Shown here: piece after piece, positions 17,794-28,195 of the stretch | Position numbering within the stretch: position 1 is the first letter of the stretch | Layout: the number at the start of each line of letters is the position of its first letter | Assembly (NCBI GenBank): GCA_003989075.1 | Contig: RXIX01000005.1 | Location: forward strand, 1 to 64,000 | Origin: Candidatus Competibacteraceae bacterium | GTDB lineage: Bacteria > Pseudomonadota > Gammaproteobacteria > Competibacterales > Competibacteraceae | Direction: 5' to 3' | DNA: 64,000 bases | Position numbers and translations under genes: made by a program | The notes under the pieces: model-generated | Seen by the model: the letters and a program-made list of their open reading frames with translations, nothing else | Told to the model about the DNA's origin: nothing | Databases searched by the model: none

Positions 17794-18156
17794 ATGCCCC
17801 GAGTAAAACGTGGCGTTACCGCCCACGCCCGTCATAAGAAAGTCCTGAAGCAGGCTAAAGGCTACTACGGTGCCCGCAGCAAGGTATTCCGCGTTGCCAA
17901 GCAGGCCGTCATCAAGGCCGGCCAGTACGCCTATCGCGACCGCCGCGCCAAGAAGCGCGAGTTCCGTGCGCTGTGGATCGCCCGCATCAATGCCGGCGCC
18001 CGTGACAACGGCTTGTCCTACAGCCGTTTGATCAACGGCCTCAAGCAGGCCGCGATCGAAGTCGACCGCAAGGTGCTGGCTGATCTGGCGGTGTTCGACA
18101 AGCCGGCGTTCGCCGAACTGGCCAACCGCGCCAAGACCGCGCTCGGCATCGCCTGA
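17794..18156 (+). CDS. rplT: 50S ribosomal protein L20
   Basis: 120 residues. [38 protein letters not shown] and [19 protein letters not shown] are textbook bL20. L20 binds 23S rRNA early in assembly and, in E. coli, its own mRNA. The SD GGAGAG lies 8-9 bases before the ATG. Followed by a terminator and pheS. Confidence 0.97.
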   Translation: MPRVKRGVTAHARHKKVLKQAKGYYGARSKVFRVAKQAVIKAGQYAYRDRRAKKREFRALWIARINAGARDNGLSYSRLINGLKQAAIEVDRKVLADLAVFDKPAFAELANRAKTALGIA

Positions 18157-19344
<1,188 letters not shown>

Positions 19345-19365
19345 GGCGGCAGTGAGGAATTCAGT

Positions 19366-21744
19366 ATGAAAGTCAGCGAACAATGGCTGCGGGACTGGGT
19401 CGATCCTGCAGTGTCCGGTGCCGAACTGGCGGCGCAACTGACCATGGCCGGTCTGGAAGTGGACAGCGTTGTCCCAGCCGCGCCGCCGTTTGAAAAGGTG
19501 GTCGTTGGCCGGGTGGTGGATCTGATCCAGCATCCCGACGCTGACCGGCTGCGGGTGGCGACCGTGGATGTGGGCACCGCCGCGCCGCTGCAGATCGTCT
19601 GCGGCGCGCCGAATGTAGCCCTGGGCATGTGTGCGCCGACGGCACTGGTCGGTGCGGTGCTGCCGGGGGGCTTCACCATCCGCAAGTCCAAGCTGCGCGG
19701 TATCGAGTCGCACGGCATGCTCTGTTCGGCCAAGGAACTGGGTCTGGCGGAAAGCTCGGATGGTCTGCTGCCGTTGCCGCCGGACAGCCGGCCCGGGCAG
19801 GATGTGCGCGCGCTGCTGCAGCTGGATGATCAGCTCATCGAAATCGAGCTGACACCCAATCGTGGCGACTGCCTGAGCATGGAGGGCATCGCCCGCGAGG
19901 TGGCGACGCTCAACCGCTGTCCGCTGCAACTGCTGCCGGATGATCCGATGCCACCCCGGCTGGAAGCGACCTTTCCGGTGACCCTGCAGGCGCCGGCGGA
20001 CTGCCCGCGCTATGTGGGTCGGGTGATTCGCGATGTCGATCCGACAGCCAGCACGCCCCTGTGGATGCAGGAACGCCTGCGCCGCGCAGGCGTTCGCAGC
20101 CTCGGCCCGCTGGTGGATATCACCAACTATGTGATGCTGGAACTGGGCCAGCCGATGCACGCCTTCGATCTGGACCGGCTCAGCGGCGGCATCGAAGTGC
20201 GCCGCGCCCGTCCCGGTGATCGCCTGCAATTGCTTAATGGCACGGTGGTGGAGCCGGATGCGGAAACCCTGCTGATCGCGGATCAGAACGGTCCGCTGGC
20301 CCTGGCCGGGATCATGGGCGGCGAGATCAGTGGCTGCAGTACCGCGACCCGCAATGTATTCCTGGAAAGTGCCTTTTTCACTCCGGCCAGCATTGCTGGA
20401 CGCGCCCGGCGCTATGGTCTGCAGACGGATTCCTCCTACCGCTTCGAGCGCGGTGTCGATTCGCAATTACAGCGCCGTGCCGCCGAGCGTGCCACCCGGC
20501 TGCTGCTGGAGATTGCCGGGGGCCAGCCTGGGCCGCTGATCGAGGCGGTGGCGCAGGAGCATCTGCCGGCGGAACCGGCGATCCGTCTGCGCCCGGCGCG
20601 CATCCGGACCCTGCTGGGCATGGAGATTCCGCTGATCCAGGTCGAGGATATCCTGCGCCGGCTGGGTATGGCGGTGGCCATCGAGGTCGATCACTGGCTG
20701 GTGGTGCCGCCGAGCAGTCGCTTTGATATCCGCATGGAAGTGGACCTGATCGAGGAAATCGCCCGTATCTATGGCTATGAGCGCCTGCCGGGCAAGCGGC
20801 CGCTGACCCGCATGGACATGCAGGCGCAGCCCGAAACACAGGTGCCAGTGGACCGGCTGCGCGAAGTGCTGATCCAGCGCGGTTTTCAGGAGGCCATCAC
20901 CTACAGTTTCGTCGATCCGGCTTTCCAGCGCCTGCTGGACCCGGATCGTGAAGCGCTGGCTCTGGCCAACCCGATTTCCGCCGATCTGGCGGTGATGCGC
21001 ACCAGTCTGTGGCCCGGTCTGCTCAAGGCCCTGATTCATAACCAGAAGCGCCAGCAGTCACGGGTGCGGCTGTTTGAGCAGGGCCTGACCTTCGTGCCCA
21101 GTGCGGAAGGTTTGCGCCAGGATACGTATCTGGGTGGCGTGATCAGCGGCAGCGCGCTGCCCGAGCAGTGGGGATTGCCGGCGCGCCCGGTGGATTTCTT
21201 CGATCTCAAGGCGGATGTCGAGGCGCTGCTGGCGCTCAGCGGTGCCGCCGAATCCTTTAGTTGGGTCGCGGCCGCACATCCGGCCCTGCATCCTGGCCAA
21301 TGCGCACGCATCGAACGAGCGGGCGCCGCGATTGGCTGGCTGGGCGCCTTGCATCCCCGCATCGCTCACGCGCTGGATGTGGAAGGTGAGATATTTGTTT
21401 TTGAAGTGCAGGTGTCTGGCGTGCGCGCCGCACAGCTGCCGGCATTCCAGGAGCTGTCCAAGTTTCCCGTCAGTCGCCGCGATCTAGCCATTGTGGTCGA
21501 TGGAGCAGTTTCGGCTGCTGCGGTCGAGGCCTGTGTGCGCCGCTGCGGGGGTCCTTTGCTGCGTGAAGTCCGGCTGTTTGACATCTACAGCGGCAAGGGC
21601 GTACCCGAGGGGCGGAAAAGTTTAGCTTTTGGATTGATTTTACAGGATTTTTCGCGCAATCTTACCGACAGTCTGGTCGAAGAGACCGTTTCCGGCATCA
21701 TCGCTGGACTGGCGGAACAGTTCGGCGCAACGCTTAGGGTCTAG
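19366..21744 (+). CDS. pheT: phenylalanyl-tRNA synthetase beta subunit
   Basis: 792 residues. [14 protein letters not shown] start, tRNA-binding OB-fold ([25 protein letters not shown]), B3/B4 editing domain ([18 protein letters not shown]), B5 DNA-binding-like domain, catalytic-like core, and C-terminal anticodon-binding FDX-ACB domain ([22 protein letters not shown]). It forms the alpha2-beta2 enzyme with PheS and edits Tyr-tRNA-Phe. ihfA follows after 4 bp. Confidence 0.96.
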   Translation: MKVSEQWLRDWVDPAVSGAELAAQLTMAGLEVDSVVPAAPPFEKVVVGRVVDLIQHPDADRLRVATVDVGTAAPLQIVCGAPNVALGMCAPTALVGAVLPGGFTIRKSKLRGIESHGMLCSAKELGLAESSDGLLPLPPDSRPGQDVRALLQLDDQLIEIELTPNRGDCLSMEGIAREVATLNRCPLQLLPDDPMPPRLEATFPVTLQAPADCPRYVGRVIRDVDPTASTPLWMQERLRRAGVRSLGPLVDITNYVMLELGQPMHAFDLDRLSGGIEVRRARPGDRLQLLNGTVVEPDAETLLIADQNGPLALAGIMGGEISGCSTATRNVFLESAFFTPASIAGRARRYGLQTDSSYRFERGVDSQLQRRAAERATRLLLEIAGGQPGPLIEAVAQEHLPAEPAIRLRPARIRTLLGMEIPLIQVEDILRRLGMAVAIEVDHWLVVPPSSRFDIRMEVDLIEEIARIYGYERLPGKRPLTRMDMQAQPETQVPVDRLREVLIQRGFQEAITYSFVDPAFQRLLDPDREALALANPISADLAVMRTSLWPGLLKALIHNQKRQQSRVRLFEQGLTFVPSAEGLRQDTYLGGVISGSALPEQWGLPARPVDFFDLKADVEALLALSGAAESFSWVAAAHPALHPGQCARIERAGAAIGWLGALHPRIAHALDVEGEIFVFEVQVSGVRAAQLPAFQELSKFPVSRRDLAIVVDGAVSAAAVEACVRRCGGPLLREVRLFDIYSGKGVPEGRKSLAFGLILQDFSRNLTDSLVEETVSGIIAGLAEQFGATLRV

Positions 21745-21748
21745 GAGC

Positions 21749-22048
21749 ATGGCACTGACAAAAGCCGATATGGCGGAACGATTGTTCGAAGAACTGGGAA
21801 TTAACAAACGGGAAGCCAAGGATTTGGTGGAAATCTTCTTCGAGGAGATTCGCAGCGCCCTGGAGCAGGGGCGACAGGTCAAATTGTCCGGATTTGGCAA
21901 TTTTGATCTGCGGGATAAAAACCAGCGCCCGGGCCGCAATCCGAAAACCGGTGAGGAAATTCCGATCACCGCACGGCGCGTGGTCACCTTTCGCCCCGGG
22001 CAGAAGCTCAAGGCCCGGGTTGATCTGTTCAAGGGCGAGGCCCAATAA
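21749..22048 (+). CDS. ihfA: integration host factor alpha subunit
   Basis: 99 residues. [28 protein letters not shown] and the DNA-minor-groove arm [25 protein letters not shown] identify IHF-alpha (himA) rather than HU. IHF bends DNA with its beta partner encoded elsewhere. The SD TAGGAGC immediately precedes the ATG, 4 bp after the pheT stop; pheST–ihfA is a conserved gammaproteobacterial order. Confidence 0.95.
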   Translation: MALTKADMAERLFEELGINKREAKDLVEIFFEEIRSALEQGRQVKLSGFGNFDLRDKNQRPGRNPKTGEEIPITARRVVTFRPGQKLKARVDLFKGEAQ

Positions 22049-22068
22049 CGCTGGTGCCGGGTGGAGAC

Positions 22069-22097
22069 TTGGCAACGACGATGGATTGGCTTAACAT
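22069..22097 (+). promoter_or_regulatory. sigma-70 promoter for tRNA-Pro
   Basis: TTGGCA (22069-22074) and TAACAT (22092-22097) with a 17-bp spacer, 36 bp before the tRNA 5' end. Confidence 0.6.
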
Positions 22098-22133
22098 ACG
22101 CAATCTTAGCGGTTCACGGATGCCGTTAAGCCT

Positions 22134-22210
<77 letters not shown>

Positions 22211-22220
22211 GTTAAAACGA

Positions 22221-22250
22221 AGAGTTAGGCCAAAAGCCTAACTCTTTTTT
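22221..22250 (+). terminator. rho-independent terminator after tRNA-Pro
   Basis: Perfect 10-bp stem AGAGTTAGGC / GCCTAACTCT with a 5-nt loop, followed by TTTTT; 10 bp after the tRNA end. Confidence 0.92.
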
Positions 22251-22307
22251 ATTGGCCATACGCAAGCGTTGTTGCGCAGCAGACGATCGCAGATATAACG
22301 ATCGCCG

Positions 22308-22345
22308 GTTGACATCCTACCCGGCTTGAGGGACGGGGCCTGTCG
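22308..22345 (+). mobile_element. possible IS200/IS605-type right-end relic
   Basis: GTTGACATCCTACCCGGC, a short loop and GGGACGGGG resemble the conserved right end of IS200/IS605-family (tnpB-associated) elements, in which a TTGACATCCT-like block is followed by a C-run/G-run hairpin. No tnpA or tnpB coding sequence is present between tRNA-Pro and the next gene, so at best a degenerate end remains. Similarity was judged from memory of the motif. Confidence 0.3.
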
Positions 22346-22397
22346 GGCAACGGCTCAGGGCCGTCTTCGCCACGGGTCGGCTACGGGTTGGCCGTGC

Positions 22398-22637
22398 CTA
22401 GATCGCATAGTCCGGCGGGGCGCCCGGGATTTCGATGGTCGATAACTGATCACCCTTGCACTGAACCGCAATCGCCTTGCCGACCCAGTCGTCATCGCCA
22501 AACAGCACGGTCAGACCATCGGACAACAGCCCGGCATCCGCCTGCAGACGATGCAGGCCGCGCCCAGTATCCAGGATCAGAATGGCATGGCCTGCTTCGT
22601 GGGTTACATCGGCTATTGTTCCAGACAGATACAGCAT
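22398..22637 (-). CDS. small protein of unknown function
   Basis: 79 residues, not recognised. It begins MLYLSGTIADVTHEAGHAIL and ends in GAPPDYAI, with alternating hydrophobic stretches (AILILDTG, GLTVLFGDDDWVGKAIAVQ) suggestive of a small beta-rich soluble domain; one Cys, no signal peptide. A strong SD GGAGGA 6 bases before the ATG supports real translation. It is divergent from the dCache kinase gene (242-bp shared upstream region) and isolated from other minus-strand genes. Confidence 0.65.
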   Translation of the reverse strand: MLYLSGTIADVTHEAGHAILILDTGRGLHRLQADAGLLSDGLTVLFGDDDWVGKAIAVQCKGDQLSTIEIPGAPPDYAI

Positions 22638-22879
22638 GGTGTGTCCTCCAGCATTGATTCGGTTCCGGAAACCCGGCTACTTTAGCGGCGCTGGCCCGTC
22701 TCCTCAAGAAAAACGCCTGCAGGCAAGCGCGCTCATTGCACGGGCCGCAAAGCGAGGTGCGCGGCGAGATTACTGCTATCCTTAATCCAAAATACAGCAG
22801 AACGCGGGCCTGTCTCGCGGATACTACCCCGTGCATTACCACCCCTTGCAGCACTTAATGAGCTGATTTCAGGGCTACC

Positions 22880-25105
22880 ATGGCCTTTGTTCTCACTGAC
22901 TGGCTGTCAACGCTGGCAGGCCGCATGCGCTTGCTGGTGCTGATTGCGACTTTGCCGGCCCTGGCCCTGGTGGCAAACAAGGCACTTGAGCAGCGCCAGA
23001 GCGCGGTTGACGAAGCGGAACAGCGGGCGCTGCGGGCGGTGCGCCTGCTGGCTGCGGACCAGCAGCAGCTGATCACCCATACCCGGCAGTTTCTGCAGGG
23101 ACTGGCGCGCTTTCCGGAGGTGCATGAACCGGATGCACCGGCCTGTGCGCTGTTGCTGGCGCACCTGCTGCCGATGAATCCGGACTACGTCAATCTCGGT
23201 GTGCCGCGCGCCGATGGTGAACTCCTGTGCAATGCCCGGCCACTAACGCAACGGGTCAACGTCGCCGATCGTCGCTATTTCCAGCGTGCCATAACCCGCC
23301 GGGACTTTGCCATCAGTACCTTCCAACTGGATCGCGCCGCCGGAGTGACCAGTATCAACTTTGCCTACCCGGTGATCGATCCGGATAGTGACCGGGTCAT
23401 TGCCGTGGCCGTGGCGGTGTTATCCCTGAACAGCTGGAATCGACGCCTGGCCGAATCGGACCTGCCGGAAGGTGCGGTGACCGTAGTGAGTGATACCCAG
23501 AATACGGTGCTCGCCCACTTTCCCGAGGCCGCCGCGACCATAGGCCGTCCGCTGGCCGCGCTGGGTCTGGATATCCTCACCGCGTCATCATCGCGCAATG
23601 GCGAGGTTCTGCTGCGGGACCACAGCCACGGGCAGGACCGCTTGATCGTCCAGGTGCCGCTGTTTGAAATCGATGGCCTGTCCGCAGCCCGGGTCGGCAT
23701 GGTGATTCCGCTGGATATCGTCTACGCCTGGGCCAATCGTCAGTTGATGTACGACATTGCCCTGCTGCTGAGCGGGGCGATCTTCATACTGCTGCTGGCT
23801 GACTGGGGCACGCGGCGAACACTGAGTCGTCCGCTGGATAACCTGCTGCGCGCTATGCAATCCCTGGCGACTGATCAGCATCTGGCCAGTCCGCCACCGG
23901 TGCCGGTCGCGGGTGGTCGGGAACTGGCGGAACTGGCCAAGTGCTTCAATAGCATGGCGCGGATCCGCTACGAGGTCGAGGACTCACTGCGCGAGAGCGA
24001 GCATGACTATCGCACTCTGGCCGATTCGACCTCGGCGCTGATCTGGACCGCAGGCGTGGACGCCCTGTGCAATTATTTCAACCGGGGCTGGCTGGATTTC
24101 ACGGGTCGCAGCCTGGAACAGGAATGCGGCATGGGGTGGGTCGAGGGCGTGCATCCGGACGATCTGGAACGCTGTACCGCAATCTACCTGGGAGCTTTCG
24201 AGCGCCGCGAGCGCTTCAGCATGGATTACCGCCTGCGCCGTCACGATGGCGAATACCGCTGGATTCAGGATGATGGCTGCCCGCGCTATGACCGGGCTGG
24301 ACAGTTCATCGGCTATATCGGTTATTGCCTGGATATCACCGTGCGCAAGCAGGTCGAGGATGAGGTCCGGCGTCTGAATGCCGAACTGGAGGAACGGGTG
24401 CACGCGCGTACCGCCGAGCTGATGGCGGCTAACAAGGAGCTGGAAACCTTCAGCTATTCAGTGTCGCACGACCTCAAGGCGCCTCTGCGCGGTATCGACG
24501 GCTACAGCCAGTTGCTGCTGGCTGAACATGCCGGGCAACTGGATGAGGAGGGTCGCCTGTTCCTGGCGCGCATCCGCAACGGTGTCGGGCAGATGCGCAC
24601 GCTGATCGATGCTCTATTGGACTATTCGCGCATGGAGCGCTGCCCCTTGCAGGCGGGGGTAGCAGTGGATCTGCGGGTGCGGGTCGAGGCCTTGCTGGCC
24701 GAGCAGCGCGATGAGTTGCAGGCTTGCGGTGCCGAAGTCAGCGTCGATATCCAGGTCGAGAGCGTGCGCGCCGATCCAAATGGCCTGGCAATGGTGCTGC
24801 GTAACCTGTTCGACAATGCCCTTAAATTCAGCGCTAGCCAGCGACCGCCGCGCATCGAGATTCGTGCCTGGAGCGAGGGCGAGCGGGTCATGCTCAGCCT
24901 GAGCGATAACGGCATCGGCTTCGACATGCGCTTTCATGACCGGCTGTTTGAGATTTTCCAGCGCCTGCAGCGCGCCGAGGATTATCCGGGTACCGGTATT
25001 GGCTTGGCCATTGTCCGCAAGGCCATGCAGCGCATGGGCGGACGGGTATGGGCGGAGAGCAGCCCCGGGACTGGTGCGACTTTTTTCCTGGAATGGCCGC
25101 GCTGA
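22880..25105 (+). CDS. membrane sensor histidine kinase, dCache–HAMP–PAS
   Basis: 741 residues. A membrane segment (about 17-34), a periplasmic double-Cache-like sensor (35-283, with RRYFQRAITRRDFAISTF typical of dCache_1), a second membrane segment (289-308), HAMP (310-365), PAS/PAC (375-492), a linker coiled coil, HisKA with H530 in FSYSVSHDLKAPLRGIDGY, and HATPase (DNALKFS, SDNGIGFD, GTGIGLAIV). The HisKA is of the phytochrome-like, ATP-binding group that often works with single-domain receivers. No response regulator is adjacent, so it is an orphan kinase. The ligand is unknown; dCache domains commonly bind amino or organic acids. Confidence 0.87.
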   Translation: MAFVLTDWLSTLAGRMRLLVLIATLPALALVANKALEQRQSAVDEAEQRALRAVRLLAADQQQLITHTRQFLQGLARFPEVHEPDAPACALLLAHLLPMNPDYVNLGVPRADGELLCNARPLTQRVNVADRRYFQRAITRRDFAISTFQLDRAAGVTSINFAYPVIDPDSDRVIAVAVAVLSLNSWNRRLAESDLPEGAVTVVSDTQNTVLAHFPEAAATIGRPLAALGLDILTASSSRNGEVLLRDHSHGQDRLIVQVPLFEIDGLSAARVGMVIPLDIVYAWANRQLMYDIALLLSGAIFILLLADWGTRRTLSRPLDNLLRAMQSLATDQHLASPPPVPVAGGRELAELAKCFNSMARIRYEVEDSLRESEHDYRTLADSTSALIWTAGVDALCNYFNRGWLDFTGRSLEQECGMGWVEGVHPDDLERCTAIYLGAFERRERFSMDYRLRRHDGEYRWIQDDGCPRYDRAGQFIGYIGYCLDITVRKQVEDEVRRLNAELEERVHARTAELMAANKELETFSYSVSHDLKAPLRGIDGYSQLLLAEHAGQLDEEGRLFLARIRNGVGQMRTLIDALLDYSRMERCPLQAGVAVDLRVRVEALLAEQRDELQACGAEVSVDIQVESVRADPNGLAMVLRNLFDNALKFSASQRPPRIEIRAWSEGERVMLSLSDNGIGFDMRFHDRLFEIFQRLQRAEDYPGTGIGLAIVRKAMQRMGGRVWAESSPGTGATFFLEWPR

Positions 25106-25132
25106 AGTTGAGACGCCGCCGGTGCCTGCCGC

Positions 25133-25960
25133 TCAGCGAGCGTCCAGGTCAGCGGCGGGCGGTGCCGGCAGTTGCGCACCCAACGCATCGATACACTGCC
25201 GCGCCCGGCGCAGAAAGTGCGCCTCATCTTCACCAGCATCATCCTGGATGATTTCCAGGGACAGCCGGCCACGATACAGGCCCGCTGGAAAGGCCGCAGC
25301 GAAACCATCCCAGTCGATCAGGCCCTTGCCGATTTCCCAGTGCCGATCCTCAACGCCATCATTATCAGACAGATGCAGGGCATACAGACGGGTCGGGTAT
25401 TGTCGCAGCAGCGCGAAGGGCGTCTCCTCATACAGTCGACCATGCGAACTGTCGTAGCACAGCCCCAAGGCGGCGCTGTCGATACGATCCAGCAGGTATT
25501 GCAGCAGGTGCAGGTGGCTGGTGTTCTCCACGGCGATGCGCACCCCGAGCCGTTCCGCAGCCCTGACCAGGGTTTCCAGGCAGCCGAGCCCGTAACCGAG
25601 CGCCCCGGAAGGGATGTCGTCAAAGCGGTCACAAATGTGCATCACCAAGGTCGGTATGCCATAACGGGCGCAATCGTCCAGCCATTCCAGATACGCGGCG
25701 ACCGTGCGCTGCCGTTCCGCAGCATCGGGTGACCAGATCCGGCTGGCATCGAGATAGGGGGCATGGATGTTTTCAATCGCCAGATCGTGCGCGGCGAGCA
25801 GCCGGATCAGGCTGTCCTTGTCGTATTCATAGAAAGCCAGCGAATCGCCCCACCAGAGCATGATCGAGTCAAAGCCAGCGTCCTGAATGTGGCGCAGGCG
25901 ATGCCGCAGCGGTTCGTTATAGCCATACCAGGCAAAGATGCTGACTGGATACGGGTTCAT
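25133..25960 (-). CDS. sugar phosphate isomerase/epimerase-like TIM-barrel protein
   Basis: 275 residues of the xylose-isomerase-like (AP endonuclease 2) TIM-barrel superfamily. Metal-ligand-type positions are visible in FDSIMLWWGDS, ENIHAPYLD, LVMHICD, IAVENTSHL, GLCYDSSHG, LHLSDND and LSLEIIQDD. The substrate is not evident: isomerase, epimerase or dehydratase activity on a sugar phosphate or inositol-like compound is possible. The ATG at 25960 overlaps the upstream methyltransferase stop by 4 bp (ATGA), fixing the start and indicating co-transcription; an upstream in-frame extension is ignored. Confidence 0.75.
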   Translation of the reverse strand: MNPYPVSIFAWYGYNEPLRHRLRHIQDAGFDSIMLWWGDSLAFYEYDKDSLIRLLAAHDLAIENIHAPYLDASRIWSPDAAERQRTVAAYLEWLDDCARYGIPTLVMHICDRFDDIPSGALGYGLGCLETLVRAAERLGVRIAVENTSHLHLLQYLLDRIDSAALGLCYDSSHGRLYEETPFALLRQYPTRLYALHLSDNDGVEDRHWEIGKGLIDWDGFAAAFPAGLYRGRLSLEIIQDDAGEDEAHFLRRARQCIDALGAQLPAPPAADLDAR

Positions 25961-26568
25961 GGGCCGCCCACCTTGCGCAGTACGATGCACCGGAACCAGC
26001 CACCGGCCAGCGCCGGCCGATCGCTGAGCAGGGTCAGCGCGGGCTGTGCCGCCAGCAGCGGTTCGAATTCCACGTCGGTACGTGTCGCCAGCCGAGCGAG
26101 CAGCGGGCTGAGCAGGCGCCGCAGGGGCGCCTTCTGGCCGGGGCGCAGGAACTTATCGAGAATCAGCACCCGGCCACCGGGGCGCAACACCCGCGCCGCT
26201 TCAGCCAGCACCTGTTGCGGATGCGCGGTCACCGCCAGGATCAGGTGCAGCACCACCACGTCGAAGCAGGCATCGGCATAGGGCAACTGGCGGGCATCAC
26301 CGGTGTCCAGTCGCAGATCCAGCCCCAAAACCGCTGCCTGACGCTGCGCGCGTGTCAACATCGCCGGGGTCAGGTCCAGCCCGGTATAGCGCGGTCCACG
26401 CGGCAGCAGCGGCAGATCCAGGCCGCTGCCGATACCCACCAGCAGCACCTCGGCCGGCAGCTCGTCGTGTAGCGCACGCAGGCTCTGACGGCGCGCGGCC
26501 CGGGTGAACGGCGCCACCAGGACATCATAAATCGGCGCAAACAGGGTATAGCTATGACGCAGGCTCAC
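25957..26568 (-). CDS. class I SAM-dependent methyltransferase
   Basis: About 203 residues from a GTG at 26568 (VSLRHSYTLFAPIYDVLVAP). The frame is open to 26673, but that would overlap apaG by 68 bp and adds non-conserved sequence. Motif I VLLVGIGSGLDLP, the acidic end of beta2 in GLDLTPAML, and the motif around FDVVVLHLILAVTAHPQ mark a Rossmann-fold methyltransferase (COG2226). The YxLFAPIYD start and C-terminal RVLILDKFLRPGQ resemble UbiE/PmtA-like enzymes, so a phospholipid or quinone substrate is conceivable, but the target is unproven. Confidence 0.72.
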   Translation of the reverse strand: MSLRHSYTLFAPIYDVLVAPFTRAARRQSLRALHDELPAEVLLVGIGSGLDLPLLPRGPRYTGLDLTPAMLTRAQRQAAVLGLDLRLDTGDARQLPYADACFDVVVLHLILAVTAHPQQVLAEAARVLRPGGRVLILDKFLRPGQKAPLRRLLSPLLARLATRTDVEFEPLLAAQPALTLLSDRPALAGGWFRCIVLRKVGGP

Positions 26569-26605
26569 AGGCAGCGGTCCAGCAGCTCCAACAGGGTCCG
26601 GCGCA

Positions 26606-26989
26606 TCAGTGCAGGGTACGCGGAATCGACAGGACGAAAGGCGGAATCTCGGCATCGAAGCGGGTGCCGTCATCGGCGATCATTTGGTAGCTGCCGCGCA
26701 TGCTGCCGACCACGGTTTCCAGAATCGCGCCGCTGGTGTAGCGGAAACCCTCACCGGGCCGCAGGTGCGGATGCTCGCCAACCACGCCCTCACCCCGCAC
26801 TTCCTCAATCTTGCCATTGGCATCGGTGATGATCCAGTGTCGTTCCAGCAGCCGGGCAGCTACGCTGCCCTGATTCTGCAGGGTCACGGTATAGGCGAAG
26901 ACATAGCGGTTCTGCGCCGGGTCAGATTGTTCTTCCAGATAGAAGGATTCGGCGCTGACCTGGATATCGTAGCGTTTCGGGGTGGCCAT
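26606..26989 (-). CDS. apaG: ApaG/polymerase-delta-p38-like domain protein
   Basis: 127 residues. The ApaG fold is shown by [40 protein letters not shown] and [19 protein letters not shown]. ApaG is linked to Co2+ resistance and Mg2+ homeostasis phenotypes in Salmonella; its molecular role is unclear. In enterics it lies between rsmA and apaH. Here it follows transaldolase by 24 bp, about 3.5 kb from rsmA, and apaH is absent. The SD GGAG lies about 7 bases before the ATG. Confidence 0.93.
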   Translation of the reverse strand: MATPKRYDIQVSAESFYLEEQSDPAQNRYVFAYTVTLQNQGSVAARLLERHWIITDANGKIEEVRGEGVVGEHPHLRPGEGFRYTSGAILETVVGSMRGSYQMIADDGTRFDAEIPPFVLSIPRTLH

Positions 26990-27013
26990 GGCGGAGCTCC
27001 GGGAAAAGTGGAT

Positions 27014-28117
27014 TCAGGCCAAAACAGCGCGCTTGGCGTCGAGTGCTGCCAGCAGGGTGTCGAACGAGTGAATGAAGGCATTGATGCCGTCGATTTCCAG
27101 TTGATCGGTGATCGCGCCCAGGTCGATGCCCAGCGCTGGCAGGGCCGCCAGCCGTGCCAGCGCCGTTTCCACGTCCTGTTCCAGGGTTGGCGCGATGGTG
27201 CCGTGGTCGCGGAACGCAGCGTAGGTGGCTGGGGGCATGGTGTTGACCGTATCCGGACCGATCAGGCGATCGACGTACAGCAGGTCGGGATAGGCCGGAT
27301 TCTTGGTGCTGGTGCTGGCCCACAGCAGCCGCTGCGGTCGGGCGCCCGCCGCGCGCAGGGCGGCAAAGTGGGCGCTGCCGAAAATCTCCTGGTATTCCTG
27401 ATAGGCGAGCTGGGCGTTGGCGATGGCGATTTGTCCCTGCAGTTCCGGCTGGCGTTCGGCTAGCAGTGGGTCGAGCAGGGTATCGATGCGGCTGATGAAG
27501 AAGCTGGCGACCGAGGCCACCCGGTCCAGCGGCAGGCCCAGGGCGCGACGCCGCTCCAGCCCGCGCAGATAGGCCTCGGCCACTGAGACGTAGCGCTCCA
27601 CCGAAAACAGCAGGGTGACGTTGACGTTGATGCCCGCTGCAATCAGCCGCTCGACTGCGTGCAGGCCGGTCACGGTGCCAGGCACCTTGATCATCACGTT
27701 AGGCAGATCCAGCCGGGCAACCAGTGCGCGCGCCTCGCGCACGGTACCTTCAAGATCGTGGGCCAGATCAGGCGCAACTTCCAGGCTGACCATACCATCG
27801 ACACCCGCGCTGGCTTCATAGGTGGGGCGCAGCGCTTCGGCGGCAGCGCGGATGTCCTCAATCGCCAGACTGAAGAACAGCTCGCGGCTGGATTGCTCCG
27901 GGTTGCGGCGCAGTTCCTGGCGCAGGGCCTCATCATAGTCGGCGCTGCCCGCAATGGCTTTTTCAAAGATGGTCGGGTTCGAGGTGATGCCGCGCAGGTC
28001 GTCCTCGGCGATCAACCGCGCCAGCGTGCCATCACGGAGCATCGAACGCTGGATGTTGTCGTACCAGACGCTCTGGCCGGCGGCGCTGAGCAGGCGCAGT
28101 GGATTGGCGTGGGGCAT
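27014..28117 (-). CDS. tal: transaldolase
   Basis: 367 residues, the longer transaldolase subfamily. TLARLIAEDDLRGITSNPTIFEKAI is the signature N-terminal region; the Schiff-base Lys lies in LPNVMIKVPGTVTGLHAVERL; GINVNVTLLFSVERY and WASTSTKNPAYPDLLYV complete the active site. It moves a dihydroxyacetone unit between sugar phosphates in the non-oxidative pentose phosphate pathway. AAGGAC precedes the ATG. It lies between the diguanylate cyclase gene and apaG on the same strand. Confidence 0.95.
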   Translation of the reverse strand: MPHANPLRLLSAAGQSVWYDNIQRSMLRDGTLARLIAEDDLRGITSNPTIFEKAIAGSADYDEALRQELRRNPEQSSRELFFSLAIEDIRAAAEALRPTYEASAGVDGMVSLEVAPDLAHDLEGTVREARALVARLDLPNVMIKVPGTVTGLHAVERLIAAGINVNVTLLFSVERYVSVAEAYLRGLERRRALGLPLDRVASVASFFISRIDTLLDPLLAERQPELQGQIAIANAQLAYQEYQEIFGSAHFAALRAAGARPQRLLWASTSTKNPAYPDLLYVDRLIGPDTVNTMPPATYAAFRDHGTIAPTLEQDVETALARLAALPALGIDLGAITDQLEIDGINAFIHSFDTLLAALDAKRAVLA

Positions 28118-28195
28118 GGCGATGTCCTTGGGCAGCGGGCGTGGAAAAAGAAAATCGGTGATGTGCCATCGATTGTAGCAAGTTCCGCTGGTGAA

